Positions 37,491 through 48,039 of a stretch of 64,000 bases of DNA are shown here, piece by piece; the first letter of the stretch is position 1; every line of letters begins with the position of its first letter. A model generated the notes under the pieces. That model worked only from the letters and a program-made list of their open reading frames with translations, was not told the DNA's origin and did not search any database. The position numbers were made by a program, and so were the translations under genes. Location: positions 1 through 64,000 of the forward strand of contig NZ_CANKZC010000002.1 in assembly GCF_947488565.1 (NCBI RefSeq). Reading direction: 5' to 3'. The stretch comes from an uncultured Psychrobacter sp. (GTDB lineage: Bacteria > Pseudomonadota > Gammaproteobacteria > Pseudomonadales > Moraxellaceae).

Positions 37491-40313
37491 ATGACCGAAT
37501 CTATCGACTATAAAGACACACTAAATCTTGCTGACACACCTTTTGCCATGCGTGCAAATCTTGCCAAACGTGAACCTGATTGGCTTGCAGCATGGGAAGC
37601 TGACGATGTGTACGGTAAAATTCGTCAAGCACGTATAGGCGCAACCAAGTATATTTTGCATGATGGCCCTCCCTACGCAAACGGTCAGATTCATTTAGGT
37701 CATGCAGTCAACAAAGTGCTTAAAGACATTATCGTTAAATCAAAAACGCTATCAGGCTTTGATGCGCCTTATGTGCCCGGTTGGGACTGTCATGGTTTGC
37801 CTATCGAGCAAAAGGTGGAAGCCAAAATCGGTAAAGTCGGACAAAAAGTCTCTGCCACTGAATTCCGTGGTCTGTGTCGTGAATACGCAAGCACGCAGAT
37901 TGAATTGCAAAAAGCGGACTTTAAGCGTCTAGGGGTATTTGGTGATTGGGATAACCCTTATCTAACCATGAACTTTGCGCAAGAAGCTAATATCGTACGC
38001 GCACTGGCTAAAATATACGACAATGGTCATGTGACCCGCGGCATGAAGCCTGTGAACTGGTGCTTGGATTGTAGCTCTGCCTTAGCTGAAGCAGAAGTTG
38101 AATATCAAGATAAAGTCTCTGACGCTATCTATGTCAGCTTTGATGTTTTGGATACCGAAAAGGTTACGGCGCTAAGTGAAATTGATGGCAACATTGCCGC
38201 TGTCATTTGGACAACCACGCCGTGGACGCTACCTGCTAACCAAGCGATTTCAGTACATCCTGAGCATGACTATAGTATAGTCGCAACTGAAAAAGGTAAT
38301 TTTCTCTTCGCGACTGATCTGGTTGAAACCGCATTAACCGAGCTTAAACTCAGTGATGAAGGCGTATTGGCTACCGTATCAGGACGCGAGCTTGAAGGCT
38401 TGCGTGCTCAGCATCCCTTGATTGTAGATCGTCAAGTACCGTTTATCTTAGGCGATCACGTGACTACCGATAGTGGTACAGGTCTGGTACATACTGCTCC
38501 TGGTCACGGTCTTGACGATTATATCGTGGGCCTTAAGTATAACTTACCAGTTGAAAACCCAGTGGGCGGTACGGGCGTGTATTTGGACAGCGCGGCGGTA
38601 TTCGCCGGTGAGCACATTTATAAAGCCAATCCAAAGATCATCGCCACTTTGCATGACAACGGTCATCTCGTTAGTCATACCAAGATTGAACACAGCTATC
38701 CGCATTGCTGGCGCCATAAGTCGCCCATTATCTTTCGCGCAACGCCGCAGTGGTTTATCAACATGGAGACCAAAGGTTTACGCGAGCGAGCGCTTGCCGA
38801 TATCCCATCAGTCAATTGGACGCCAGCTTGGGGGCAAAACCGCATTGAATCTATGATGACAGGTCGCCCTGACTGGTGCATCTCACGTCAGCGCACCTGG
38901 GGCGTACCGATTGCCTTTTTTACTCATAAAGAAACAGGCGAGCTGCATCCAAAGACGCTTGAGCTGATGGAGATGGCCGCACAAAACATCGCCAAAGGTG
39001 GCGTTGAAGCTTGGTTTGATGCCAGCTGTAAAGACTATCTAGGCGATGAAGCTGCTGATTACGACAAGTCTACTGACACCTTAGACGTTTGGTTTGACTC
39101 AGGGACGACGCATTTTGCGGTACTTGAACAGCGTGATGAATTGACCAACCCCGCTGATATGTATCTAGAAGGCTCTGATCAGCATCGCGGTTGGTTCCAG
39201 ACTTCACTATTAACGTCTGAAGCAATGTACGAGCGCCCACCGTTTAAGCAAGTATTGACCCACGGCTTTGTCGTTGATGAAAACGGCCGCAAGATGAGTA
39301 AGTCACTTGGCAATATCATTACGCCACAAGACGAGATTAATAAAACAGGCGCAGATATGCTGCGTTTGTGGATCGCCTCTAGCGACTATCGCTATGAGAT
39401 GAGCGCAGGTAAGACGGTGTTTAAAGGCGCAATCGACATGTATCGCCGTATCCGTAATACCTTGCGTTTTTTGCTTGCCAATACCGACGACTTTAATCCT
39501 CAGACTAATAGCATTGCTATGGACGAGCTGGTCAGCCTTGATAAATTTATTATTAAACGTACGCAAGCGGTACAAGCACAAATTGTCAGTGCTTATGATG
39601 CCATGGACTTTCACCAAGTCACCCAGCATATTGCCGCGTTTTGTTCGCAAGACTTGGGCAGCTTCTATTTAGATATTATTAAAGACCGTCAGTACACCAC
39701 TCAAACTGACGGACAGCCGCGCCGCTCTGCGCAAACCGCTATTTATCATATTGCTCATGCACTCATTCGCTGGATTACGCCGATTTTGTCGTTTACTGCT
39801 CAAGAAGCTTGGGAAGTATTGCAAGGTAAAAACGGGCAAGACGCCGGCTATGTGTTTACCCAAGAATGGTACGAGTTCCCAGCATTCGAGCTCAGTGCCA
39901 TCAGTAGTGAGGACTGGCAACGTATCATGCAAGCCAAAGACATGGTCAATAAAAACATCGAGACTGCACGCGGCGATAAGATCATTAATGCTAATTTGTC
40001 CGCTGACGTCACCCTGTATGCCGATGGCGCGATGCATGAGAGCCTAGCAAAACTTGGTGAAGAATTGCGGTTTGTATTGATTACCAGTAAAGCGACTTTG
40101 GCTCCGATAGCTAAAGCGCCTAACGATGCTAAGCAAACAGAAGACAGCTCATCAGCCGACTTGACTGTCAATGTGAGCGCGGCTACTGGCACAAAATGTG
40201 TGCGCTGCTGGCATATCCGTGATGACATCGGTACAGATCCAGCACACCCTGAATTATGTGCGCGCTGCGTAACCAACGTCGCAGGCGATGGCGAGGTGCG
40301 TCACTATGCCTAA
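37491..40313 (+). CDS. ileS: Isoleucyl-tRNA synthetase
   Basis: 940 residues, the bacterial type 1 form. The class I HIGH motif appears as HLGH ([11 protein letters not shown]), the KMSKS loop as [10 protein letters not shown], and the editing domain has [13 protein letters not shown]. The C terminus carries a zinc knuckle CVRCWH...CARCV. It charges tRNA-Ile and edits valine. It overlaps the start of lspA by 8 bases, the common ileS-lspA arrangement. Confidence 0.97.
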   Translation: MTESIDYKDTLNLADTPFAMRANLAKREPDWLAAWEADDVYGKIRQARIGATKYILHDGPPYANGQIHLGHAVNKVLKDIIVKSKTLSGFDAPYVPGWDCHGLPIEQKVEAKIGKVGQKVSATEFRGLCREYASTQIELQKADFKRLGVFGDWDNPYLTMNFAQEANIVRALAKIYDNGHVTRGMKPVNWCLDCSSALAEAEVEYQDKVSDAIYVSFDVLDTEKVTALSEIDGNIAAVIWTTTPWTLPANQAISVHPEHDYSIVATEKGNFLFATDLVETALTELKLSDEGVLATVSGRELEGLRAQHPLIVDRQVPFILGDHVTTDSGTGLVHTAPGHGLDDYIVGLKYNLPVENPVGGTGVYLDSAAVFAGEHIYKANPKIIATLHDNGHLVSHTKIEHSYPHCWRHKSPIIFRATPQWFINMETKGLRERALADIPSVNWTPAWGQNRIESMMTGRPDWCISRQRTWGVPIAFFTHKETGELHPKTLELMEMAAQNIAKGGVEAWFDASCKDYLGDEAADYDKSTDTLDVWFDSGTTHFAVLEQRDELTNPADMYLEGSDQHRGWFQTSLLTSEAMYERPPFKQVLTHGFVVDENGRKMSKSLGNIITPQDEINKTGADMLRLWIASSDYRYEMSAGKTVFKGAIDMYRRIRNTLRFLLANTDDFNPQTNSIAMDELVSLDKFIIKRTQAVQAQIVSAYDAMDFHQVTQHIAAFCSQDLGSFYLDIIKDRQYTTQTDGQPRRSAQTAIYHIAHALIRWITPILSFTAQEAWEVLQGKNGQDAGYVFTQEWYEFPAFELSAISSEDWQRIMQAKDMVNKNIETARGDKIINANLSADVTLYADGAMHESLAKLGEELRFVLITSKATLAPIAKAPNDAKQTEDSSSADLTVNVSAATGTKCVRCWHIRDDIGTDPAHPELCARCVTNVAGDGEVRHYA

Positions 40314-40932
40314 TCCAACGGACTCAACTGAAAACCAGTCGCCACAGGTTGAGGCCGACGGATCACCCAAACCTGCACATGCAACTACGGGTAGTTCATC
40401 AACGCCCAAAGGACGCTTGACTAAAACACCAAAAGTTATCGCAAATGGCAGTCGTGCCTTTATGTGGTATTTGCTGTCGCTTGCTGTGCTTGTCGTTGAT
40501 CAATGGACAAAATGGCTAGCTGAAACTAAGCTGACTTTCCATGAGCCCGTACCCGTTATCGAGCCGTTTCTTAATTGGACCTTAGCATACAATTATGGCG
40601 CTGCTTTTAGCTTTTTGGCCGATGCTGGCGGTTGGCAAAAGTGGTTTTTTGCGGGCCTTGCATTGATCATGTCGCTGTTTTTAATCGGCTACCTGATAAA
40701 AGCCCCACGCCAAGCCAAGCTGCTATCTACAGGTCTAGCACTGGTACTTGGCGGTGCGGTTGGTAATCTAATCGATCGCTTGCTACATGGTCATGTGATT
40801 GATTTTATCCATGTGCATAATGCGGATGTCTGGCATTATCCGATATTTAACATTGCTGATATGGGTATTAGCATTGGCGTGGCATTGATTGTCATTGATA
40901 TGCTGTTTTTAGAAAAGAAGCGTGAAGTTTAG
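40306..40932 (+). CDS. lspA: Lipoprotein signal peptidase
   Basis: 208 residues, about 40 longer than usual because of a Pro/Thr/Ser-rich N-terminal extension of roughly 45 residues in front of the first membrane helix. Four transmembrane segments follow. The two catalytic Asp are in [14 protein letters not shown] and FNIADMGIS. It removes signal peptides from diacylglyceryl-prolipoproteins, including the many lipoproteins in this window. The ATG at 40306 has GAGGTG 7 bases upstream and overlaps the ileS stop. Confidence 0.95.
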   Translation: MPNPTDSTENQSPQVEADGSPKPAHATTGSSSTPKGRLTKTPKVIANGSRAFMWYLLSLAVLVVDQWTKWLAETKLTFHEPVPVIEPFLNWTLAYNYGAAFSFLADAGGWQKWFFAGLALIMSLFLIGYLIKAPRQAKLLSTGLALVLGGAVGNLIDRLLHGHVIDFIHVHNADVWHYPIFNIADMGISIGVALIVIDMLFLEKKREV

Positions 40933-40965
40933 CAATTATAATCGTAGATAGTTTTTAGATTTGGC

Positions 40966-41000
40966 AGGTGGGTTTACGAGTACGTAACCCACCTTTTCTT
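40966..41000 (+). terminator. Terminator of ileS-lspA
   Basis: AGGTGGGTT / AACCCACCT with a structured 11-base middle, followed by TTTCTTTT, 34 bases after the lspA stop codon. Confidence 0.88.
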
Positions 41001-41059
41001 TTACCTGTTATTTTCGATAAGTTAAGGTGTTGGAGCTGCTCTTGCTATACGTTATTATT

Positions 41060-41671
41060 TTACCTACCATGAAACTTTTCCCGCTTTGATAACTTCTTAA
41101 GATAAGCCTTGATATGCTCGGGTAATTCACCTCCCAACATTTTTACCCATGAAAACAGCTGATGATAATAAATGTCTGCCAGCGTAAAGCTGTCCCCTGC
41201 TATATAGTCCTGCCCGTCTAACCAAGCGTAAGCAATGGGTAGCGCATTTTGGATACACTTCATGCAGTTATCAGCCGTACCCTCAGGCCAGCTCTCAAAG
41301 TTTTGTAAAACTTTAATTTTGGTCAATATCCATAGATAACTTTCCAGCTCAATCATGCCAAAGGAGATGACTTGACGCAGTTTATAGTTTTTCTCTGCGT
41401 AACTCTCATCGTCTTTGTTAGGTGTGAGTGGTTTATCAGGATGCAAGTCATTAAGGTATTCAATGATAGCCAAAGATTCTGTAAATACTTTGTCATTATG
41501 AATTAATGCTGGGATTTTTCCAAAAGGATTGATTGCTAGGAACTCAGGACTTCTTTGTTCACTCTTTTTGGCATCTATCTCTTTAACTTCATAATCTAGG
41601 TCAAGCTCGCTTAGTGCCCAAATCACAGTCTCTGCTCGACTTGGCTGAGTATATTTGTACAGAGTAATCAT
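41060..41671 (-). CDS. Glutathione S-transferase family protein
   Basis: 203 residues. The N-terminal thioredoxin-like domain shows QPSRAETVIWALSEL, NPFGKIPALIHN and TESLAIIEYLND with the Glu-Ser glutathione contact. The C-terminal helical domain contains AGDSFTLADIYYHQLF. The substrate is unknown. It is not closely similar to the GST at 31977, and it sits alone on the minus strand. Confidence 0.9.
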   Translation of the reverse strand: MITLYKYTQPSRAETVIWALSELDLDYEVKEIDAKKSEQRSPEFLAINPFGKIPALIHNDKVFTESLAIIEYLNDLHPDKPLTPNKDDESYAEKNYKLRQVISFGMIELESYLWILTKIKVLQNFESWPEGTADNCMKCIQNALPIAYAWLDGQDYIAGDSFTLADIYYHQLFSWVKMLGGELPEHIKAYLKKLSKREKFHGR

Positions 41672-41848
41672 TATAATCTACCTTGTTATGATTAAAGTCC
41701 ATTTATCTGTTTCGTTGTTTATAGATCTATAGAATTGAGCTGATAAAATACAACTTATTATAACCATATAACATACAAGCAAACGATGGAAAATAATTTA
41801 GAATAAGTTATAAAATAATATTATTGAACTAATAAAAAGGTTTTTTCT

Positions 41849-42454
41849 ATGTCAAACACTCAATCAAGACCTATTTATCAAAAGAAAATTTCTGCTTCTA
41901 AAAATCCTAATATTGAGCCCTCTAATGCTGTGACTTTGTCAGTATTACAGGCGGACATCACCTCCTTAAACGTCGATGCCATTGTTAATGCTGCCAACTC
42001 AAGTTTGCTTGGTGGCGGCGGTGTCGATGGTGCAATTCATCGGGCAGCGGGACCTAAGCTACTTGAGTATTGCCGTACATTAAATGGCTGCCAGACTGGC
42101 GATGCTAAAATCAGTCCAGCATTTGACTTGCCCTCCCAGTATGTGATTCATACTGTAGGCCCTGTTTGGCATGGCGGTCGTAGTAACGAACAAGCACTAC
42201 TTGCCAGCTGTTATCGAAAATCTTTAGAATTGGCAACTCAAAAAGGTCTCACCAGTATTGCCTTTCCATCTATTAGTACAGGCGTCTACGGTTACCCCAT
42301 TGATAAAGCGGCCAAAGTCGCAATTGATACGGTCAAAGAGTACGCGCAAAACGGTTTAGAACCACTGGATGATTTTTCAATACGTGAAGTGATTTTTTGC
42401 TGTTTTTCAGCCTCAGATGCAGCCGTTTATGAGCGAATACTGGCGCAAATTTAA
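41849..42454 (+). CDS. Macro-domain ADP-ribose hydrolase (O-acetyl-ADP-ribose deacetylase type)
   Basis: 201 residues. The macro domain starts at about residue 35 with [20 protein letters not shown], then [14 protein letters not shown] and [15 protein letters not shown], the binding loops of MacroD/YmdB-type enzymes. These remove ADP-ribose from proteins or deacetylate O-acetyl-ADP-ribose. A ~30-residue polar extension precedes the domain. No ADP-ribosyltransferase or toxin gene is adjacent. Confidence 0.93.
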   Translation: MSNTQSRPIYQKKISASKNPNIEPSNAVTLSVLQADITSLNVDAIVNAANSSLLGGGGVDGAIHRAAGPKLLEYCRTLNGCQTGDAKISPAFDLPSQYVIHTVGPVWHGGRSNEQALLASCYRKSLELATQKGLTSIAFPSISTGVYGYPIDKAAKVAIDTVKEYAQNGLEPLDDFSIREVIFCCFSASDAAVYERILAQI

Positions 42455-42463
42455 ACCAACGCT

Positions 42464-43123
42464 CTACAATAACTCGGTTAAAAACTCTAAGCTGTCGCCC
42501 ATGATGACAAAGAGCAGCCCTGCTAAATTGATAATGACCGTCAGATAATAGGTCATACGAAACTCAGGCTTTTGTGATTTGTGTCGCAAATACGTCTGTG
42601 CGACCATCGCTCCGACCCAGCCACCAAGCATGCTAAGCAGGTGCAGCGTTGATTCAGGCGTACGCCAATCGCCACTTTGGGCTGCGGCTTTATCTTTGGC
42701 ATACATTATATAAGTAATAAATCCTAGTGCTATATACCATGCAACCACCAGCCAACTTATCTCACTGGTCAATGCAAGTAGTATAAGCACGCCATAAAAA
42801 CCGATACCCAAGAGCAAACGTTTTTTTTGCCCATCCTCAAACTCAGCTTGTGCCGTGCGTTGTTGATTACGTTTACGGATTTGACTGTTTTTCTTCGCCA
42901 TCTGTTGTTGTAAATATTCAAGCTCTTGTACTTGTCTTGCCTGCATACGACCTTGGTCGTCTTGCCCGACCGTAAAGATGACAGACTCACCAATCTTAGG
43001 GCGACGCTGTGCTTTAAATTCACTGATATGAAAAAATACGGACTCATCATTATCAGTATTAATAAAGCCAAAACCTTTATCGTCTTGCCATTTTTTAATC
43101 GTGCCCTGTTGCCTATCTGCCAT
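42464..43123 (-). CDS. Cold-shock domain / DUF1294 membrane protein
   Basis: 219 residues. The N-terminal cold-shock domain (about 5-70) shows GTIKKWQDDKGFGFIN and VFFHISEF, the RNP1/RNP2 nucleic-acid-binding motifs. A basic Gln/Lys/Arg-rich helical linker follows, then four hydrophobic segments with the DUF1294 signature GGWVGAMVAQTYLRHKSQKPEFR. This fusion is a known family; it would hold an RNA-binding domain at the inner membrane. Its role is unproven. It converges with the macro-domain gene 10 bases away. Confidence 0.9.
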   Translation of the reverse strand: MADRQQGTIKKWQDDKGFGFINTDNDESVFFHISEFKAQRRPKIGESVIFTVGQDDQGRMQARQVQELEYLQQQMAKKNSQIRKRNQQRTAQAEFEDGQKKRLLLGIGFYGVLILLALTSEISWLVVAWYIALGFITYIMYAKDKAAAQSGDWRTPESTLHLLSMLGGWVGAMVAQTYLRHKSQKPEFRMTYYLTVIINLAGLLFVIMGDSLEFLTELL

Positions 43124-43274
43124 CTGTTTTTGCCTCTGTATTAAACAGTCAAATATTGTACACTATTTAGGTTACATTATTAACGCTTACATTAATGGTT
43201 AATTGTCTTATCATTTCTTACACTATACACATCAAATAATTCCTCATTACTTTTATGACTAATGGCGCCTGATT

Positions 43275-43772
43275 ATGACTGACTCCCAATTTATCAATCC
43301 AAATGAAGACACACGTATTACTCACGGCAGCCTTGTTAAGCTTCATTTTGAAGTGTCTCTAGAGAACGGTACCATCGTTGACTCAACCTTTCATCGTGAT
43401 TCACCTGTCAAGCTTACCATCGGCGATGAGAGTTTAATGCCAGGTTTTGAGCAGGTACTGATGAATCTACGTGCAGGTGACACTCGCTCAGCCCATCTTG
43501 AGCCTGAGCAGGCTTTTGGTGAATGGAATCCTGAAAACATCCAGCTCTTTAGACGCACTCAGTTCGCTTTAGTCACTGATAATCCAGAAGTTGGCATGTT
43601 GGTCGAATTTGAAGACAAAGGCAAAAACACCTTGCCAGGTACGATCAGTACCATCAATGACGATGAGATAGAGGTGGACTTCAATCATCCTCTTGCTGGT
43701 CAATCCGTGCTGTTTAAGGTCAAAGTTTTTAAAGTTACCCCACCTGGGGTGACTGGCGTCCAACTAATGTAA
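43275..43772 (+). CDS. fkpB: FKBP-type peptidyl-prolyl isomerase (SlpA-like)
   Basis: 165 residues of SlyD/SlpA type: LVKLHFEVSLENGTIVDST, an inserted flap, then PGFEQVLMNLRAGD. It lacks the His-rich tail of SlyD and is of FkpB length. In many gammaproteobacteria this gene lies in ileS-lspA-fkpB-ispH. Here it is 2.3 kb past lspA on the same strand with unrelated genes between, and ispH is not next to it. Confidence 0.9.
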   Translation: MTDSQFINPNEDTRITHGSLVKLHFEVSLENGTIVDSTFHRDSPVKLTIGDESLMPGFEQVLMNLRAGDTRSAHLEPEQAFGEWNPENIQLFRRTQFALVTDNPEVGMLVEFEDKGKNTLPGTISTINDDEIEVDFNHPLAGQSVLFKVKVFKVTPPGVTGVQLM

Positions 43773-43822
43773 TAATGAAACGTACTCTAGAGAACAAAAA
43801 CAATCTTCAAAAGGACATTTAT

Positions 43823-44863
43823 ATGCAATATCAGACGCTTCCACAAATCGATGAACAAGTCTCTAAAATCTGTCTAGGTACGATGACTTGGGGCCAACAG
43901 AACACTGAAACTGAAGCACACGCGCAAATGGACATGGCGCTCAGCGAAGGGGTAAACTTTTGGGATACAGCTGAGATGTACCCATCACCACCAGACAAAG
44001 ATAAGCAAGGTGACACAGAGCGTTACGTCGGTACGTGGTTTAACCAAACCAAACAGCGTGACAAGGTCATACTTGCCAGCAAAATGTCACCGATGAGCTT
44101 TTTGCGTGACGGTCAAACGCGTTTTAATGCTGAGCAAATCAGTAGCGCGATTGATAGTAATCTTGAGCGTCTACAAACAGATTATATCGACATCTACCAG
44201 TTGCATTGGCCTGAACGCCAATCCAACTACTTTGGACAGCGTGGTTATACTGAAGATATGGCAGCGCAGCCACTAGAAGACCTCACGCCGTTTTTGGAAA
44301 CCATCAGTGCTTTAAATGATGAAATTAAAAAAGGTCGTATTCGTGCTTATGGGCTATCGAATGATACTGCTTGGGGTCTAATGCGCTATTTATGGGAAGC
44401 GGATAAAAATGGACTAAAAGCGCCGATTACGGTACAAAACCCGTACAGCCTACTTAACCGCTTATATGAAGTAGGCATGGCGGAGATTGCACACCGCTCA
44501 AACGTTGGTCTGCTCGCCTACTCTCCGCTTGGCTTTGGCGTCCTATCAGGTAAGTATTTGGATGGTAAACGTCCAGAAGGCGCTCGTCTGACGAAATATG
44601 ATCGTTTTGAGCGCTATGTTAATGAGCAAGCACAAGAAGCAACCGCCCAGTACGCTAAGATAGCCGCAGATGCAGGCTTAGATATGGCACAGATGGCACT
44701 GGCCTTTGTTAACTCACGCTCATTTGTCACTAGTAATATCATTGGGGCCACCAACCTTGAGCAGCTAAAGTCAAATATTGACAGTATTCATTTGACCTTA
44801 ACCACTGATGTACTAGATGCCATAGAAGCGGTACAGACGCGTCAGCCTAATCCGTCTCCATAA
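43823..44863 (+). CDS. Aldo/keto reductase (Tas-like)
   Basis: 346 residues of an NADPH-dependent aldo/keto reductase. Catalytic Asp/Tyr are in FWDTAEMYP, Lys in LASKMSP and His in QLHWPER. IIGATNLEQLKSNID is the cofactor phosphate site. The length and the QNTETEAHAQMDMAL start match the Tas/YajO subgroup. The start at 43823 has AAGGA 7 bases upstream; the frame upstream of it is not counted. It closely follows fkpB (50 bases) and may be co-transcribed. Confidence 0.92.
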   Translation: MQYQTLPQIDEQVSKICLGTMTWGQQNTETEAHAQMDMALSEGVNFWDTAEMYPSPPDKDKQGDTERYVGTWFNQTKQRDKVILASKMSPMSFLRDGQTRFNAEQISSAIDSNLERLQTDYIDIYQLHWPERQSNYFGQRGYTEDMAAQPLEDLTPFLETISALNDEIKKGRIRAYGLSNDTAWGLMRYLWEADKNGLKAPITVQNPYSLLNRLYEVGMAEIAHRSNVGLLAYSPLGFGVLSGKYLDGKRPEGARLTKYDRFERYVNEQAQEATAQYAKIAADAGLDMAQMALAFVNSRSFVTSNIIGATNLEQLKSNIDSIHLTLTTDVLDAIEAVQTRQPNPSP

Positions 44864-44917
44864 ACCGCTTATACTAGTATTTACACTACTAATATGATGT
44901 TATCTATCGCTGACATC

Positions 44918-44961
44918 AAAAGGCGCAAATCGCTATAATGATGGCGATTTGCGCCTTTTCT
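44918..44961. terminator. Bidirectional terminator
   Basis: A perfect 16-bp stem AAAAGGCGCAAATCGC / GCGATTTGCGCCTTTT with a 10-base loop lies between the convergent aldo/keto reductase and acyltransferase genes, with T runs on both strands. Confidence 0.9.
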
Positions 44962-44994
44962 TATGCTATCCCTATCAAGATTAGACATAAAGTC

Positions 44995-45795
44995 TTAAGC
45001 GTTAGGTGACGTGCTAAGTACTCTTGAGTGTAATTCAGTCAAACCCTCTTGCATACGCTTTTGTAGCTCGTTGGTCAGCTCACTCTTACTGCAGCCGTTT
45101 GGATCTAATGGTTCAAGTGGTAGTACATAAGCGGTCACGTTTTTACTATCAAGGACCCGTTTAATACTGTCTTTCATCGTAAGCTTGCCATAATAAGGCA
45201 GTGCTTCACTTAAGGTACCATCTTGATTAACATAGCATAGTACAAGCGGTTGAATCGGTACATCCGCGTCGATTGCTGCTTGTAATAAAGTACCGTGAAT
45301 ACGCTTCACTTTTTTGCCATCAGTGGTGGTCGCTTCAGGAAAGAATATAACTGAAAAACCTTCATTTAAAAAACTGGCAATTTGCGTTGTTACTGAGCCT
45401 ACATCGCCAGAGCCACGCTTAATGAACACTGTGCCTGCTGCATGGACAAGCTTACCAAAGATAGGCCAATCGCCAATCTCTGCCTTTGACAAAAAGAAAG
45501 CGGGACTCACTGTACCAACTACAGGGATATCCATCCACGAAACATGGTTAGATACCCATAGGCCGTGATACTGCGGCACAGGCTCAACCTGGACAATCTT
45601 GACACCGAAAGAGCCTGCCATCTTGCGACAAAAAGTCTGAATATAGCGTGGTAGCGTCTCACGTGGTGGTTCACGAAAAGCACCAATACGCTGTGCTGTA
45701 CGCATACCGCCTGCGATAGTCGTCGTCATGCCAGCTATTTTTTTGCCGCGGCCCACTTGCTTTCTGAGCGAAAACTTTGATTTAGATTGGCTCAT
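44995..45795 (-). CDS. PlsC-family 1-acylglycerol-3-phosphate acyltransferase
   Basis: 266 residues. The acyltransferase motif NHVSWMD (HxxxxD) and the glycerol-phosphate-binding motif FPEATTTDG are present, with IPVVGTVSPAFFLSKAEI between them. It transfers an acyl chain to a lysophospholipid or lyso-ornithine lipid. At this length it is longer than the core PlsC and closer to the OlsA/Nlac group. The acceptor is uncertain. A basic N terminus replaces an obvious membrane anchor. Confidence 0.88.
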   Translation of the reverse strand: MSQSKSKFSLRKQVGRGKKIAGMTTTIAGGMRTAQRIGAFREPPRETLPRYIQTFCRKMAGSFGVKIVQVEPVPQYHGLWVSNHVSWMDIPVVGTVSPAFFLSKAEIGDWPIFGKLVHAAGTVFIKRGSGDVGSVTTQIASFLNEGFSVIFFPEATTTDGKKVKRIHGTLLQAAIDADVPIQPLVLCYVNQDGTLSEALPYYGKLTMKDSIKRVLDSKNVTAYVLPLEPLDPNGCSKSELTNELQKRMQEGLTELHSRVLSTSPNA

Positions 45796-46256
45796 CTGTG
45801 CCCCTCATGATTAGATAACGGTTTAAACAATTACCTGAACAAATTAATACTTAGATAAATGAAAATGTTGATTCAGCCTAAAGATTAATACCCTTATATG
45901 AAGGACAAACTTAAGCCAAAAAACGAGGTAAGTATAACAAAGTTTTGTGAGTCAGTGACGATTTGTTCACTCAGTCTTCTTATGCTACTTTGGAACCAGT
46001 ACGTTCTTCGTTTTCTCAAGATTTAATACCATTTTATCAGCCGTTTTTATATTTATTGCTAAAAAAGTTGAGATAACAATATCATCGATAGCAAGTCATC
46101 CTAAAAGCGCTGTAACATAAAATCATCGCTAATTATTTTTATACGCTTTAATATCAAGACATCAGACCACATATAGACCTTAACTGAACGCTGCTGACAT
46201 GCTATATTTTTATACAATAGTAGCGGTTTATTTACTCTATTCAGAGGTGAGAATTT
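45796..46256. other. Divergent spacer acyltransferase / hflX
   Basis: 461 AT-rich bases without a convincing reading frame, repeat or hairpin. TACAAT at 46213 and CTGACA at 46194 resemble promoter boxes but are only 13 bp apart. GAGGTGA at 46243 is the hflX ribosome site. Confidence 0.4.
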
Positions 46257-47708
46257 TTGGAATATTTTGAAAGACACTCAGGTGGCGAGCGTGCCATTAT
46301 CGTACATTTAGACATTCGTCAAATCCAAGATCCTGATGATCTAGGCGAATTTGAGTTGTTGGCAGATTCGGCAGGGGCTGATCGACTGGCCCTAGTCACT
46401 GGGTCACGTTCAAGACCCGATGCCAAATACTTCGTTGGCAGCGGTAAAGCTGAAGAAATCGCTGAGCTGGTTCGTGAACACGATGCTGATATTGTCCTGT
46501 TTAATCACAATTTATCGCCCTCGCAAGAGCGTAATATTGAGACCCTAGTAAAATGCCGCGTCCTTGATCGTACGGGTTTAATTTTAGACATTTTTGCTCA
46601 GCGTGCGCGTACTTATGAAGGTAAGCTGCAAGTGGAGCTTGCGCAGTTAAACCACTTGTCTACTCGCTTGGTACGCGGTTGGACGCATTTGGAGCGCCAA
46701 AAGGGCGGTATTGGTCTGCGCGGGCCAGGTGAGACTCAGCTTGAGACCGATCGCCGTTTGTTACAGACGCGCGTCAATCAGCTGAAAAATAAGCTCGATA
46801 AAGTAAAGCAAACTCGTGCTCAAGGTCGCGCTAAACGTCAAAAGTCGGATGTACCTACCATCTCTTTGGTTGGCTATACCAACGCCGGTAAGTCGACCTT
46901 GTTTAACCGTTTGGTTGATGAAAACATCTATGCCGCAGATCAGCTTTTTGCAACCCTAGACCCTACGCTGCGCCGCTTAGACTGGCAAGGTGTTGGTCGG
47001 GTCGTGCTTGTTGATACGGTAGGTTTTGTTCGTCATCTGCCGCATGAGTTAGTAGAGTCGTTTCATGCAACCTTAGAGGAGACGCTAGAGGCCGATTTGT
47101 TATTACATGTTATTGATTCCTCTAGCGAAGATATGCATGAGCAAATTCAAGCTGTCAAAGATGTCTTGGCTGAGATTGATAACGATGTTCCTGTACTCAA
47201 TGTTTATAACAAGATCGATTTAACCGATGAGCCTGCCCATATAGGTTATGCAACTGAAGGTAAACCCAACCGCGTTTATGTGTCTTCAAAAGATAACTTA
47301 GGTATGGAAGAGCTGTCACTTGCTGTGCAACAGCTATTGACGGGCACATTGACAACGTTTGACTTGACGCTTCCTTATCATGCCGGTCAGCTCAAAAACA
47401 CACTCTATGAGTTGGGAGTTATTCAAGCAGAAAGCTACGATGATACAGGACATGAATGCTTAACCATTCGTCTGCCAAGTGATAGGCTCAAGCAAATATT
47501 AGGGCAAGCAAACTTGTCACCGATCGATGTCTTACCGTTAGCACAAGCAACCCTGCTGATGCCTACGCTTGAGCCATTTGAAGAAGCTATTAACGCTGAG
47601 CAAGCAACGACTATTAATAGTGATGATGGTTTTGGAAATACGGATGGTCAAGATATCAATGAGCCTGTTGATATTGATGACTCCTCAACGACTGATTCAT
47701 CATCTTAG
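46257..47708 (+). CDS. hflX: Ribosome-splitting GTPase HflX
   Basis: 483 residues. The N-terminal HflX domain has SRPDAKYFVGSGKAEEI and FNHNLSPSQERN, then GIGLRGPGETQLETDRR before the G domain. G motifs: GYTNAGKSTLFN, DTVGF, NKID. HflX rescues stalled or heat-damaged ribosomes by splitting them. The start codon is TTG, with GAGGTGA 7 bases upstream. The last ~45 residues are an acidic Ser/Asp/Thr-rich tail beyond the usual end. Not followed by hflK/hflC; the gene has its own terminator. Confidence 0.95.
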   Translation: MEYFERHSGGERAIIVHLDIRQIQDPDDLGEFELLADSAGADRLALVTGSRSRPDAKYFVGSGKAEEIAELVREHDADIVLFNHNLSPSQERNIETLVKCRVLDRTGLILDIFAQRARTYEGKLQVELAQLNHLSTRLVRGWTHLERQKGGIGLRGPGETQLETDRRLLQTRVNQLKNKLDKVKQTRAQGRAKRQKSDVPTISLVGYTNAGKSTLFNRLVDENIYAADQLFATLDPTLRRLDWQGVGRVVLVDTVGFVRHLPHELVESFHATLEETLEADLLLHVIDSSSEDMHEQIQAVKDVLAEIDNDVPVLNVYNKIDLTDEPAHIGYATEGKPNRVYVSSKDNLGMEELSLAVQQLLTGTLTTFDLTLPYHAGQLKNTLYELGVIQAESYDDTGHECLTIRLPSDRLKQILGQANLSPIDVLPLAQATLLMPTLEPFEEAINAEQATTINSDDGFGNTDGQDINEPVDIDDSSTTDSSS

Positions 47709-48039
47709 CCAGTTAAACAAGGTATGTAGACTTGGACTAAAAACGGCCTGTATCTGCGATGTTTGCGTGTACAGGCCTTTTTAAGTCATTTTTATTGTTT
47801 GGCGAACAAGTATTTTTGCCTTATTAATGTGCTCAAACCTTACCAGTTAAATCTGTGCATTCAGCGAGGTTTATTAGTTTATTCAATATGTATATAATCA
47901 ATCGCAAAGTCAATAAAGCGTCTGGTTATCTTTGTATAGTACTTACTGCTCTATGCTATAACGCTTTTTTCTGTGCCAACAATGCAACTTCTACCTTATT
48001 GCCAACACTGACTGATTGCTATTTTGGCAAGGATTGTTT
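47709..48039. other. Spacer hflX / lrgA
   Basis: 331 bases. It holds the hflX terminator at 47738-47782. A 62-codon frame at 47855-48043 lacks a ribosome site and overlaps lrgA, so it is not called. AAGGA before 48040 is the lrgA ribosome site. Confidence 0.45.
47738..47782 (+). terminator. Terminator of hflX
   Basis: GGCCTGTA / TACAGGCC with a 17-base loop, flanked by AAAA and TTTTT, 37 bases after the hflX stop codon. Confidence 0.85.

Noticed and set aside
41849..42454. Macro-domain gene as part of a toxin-antitoxin (DarTG-like) pair
   Set aside because: The neighbours are a GST and a cold-shock protein; there is no DarT-like or other ADP-ribosyltransferase gene next to it.
42769..43071. 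100-codon frame inside the cold-shock/DUF1294 gene
   Set aside because: Same strand, other frame, no domain; the real gene covers it fully.
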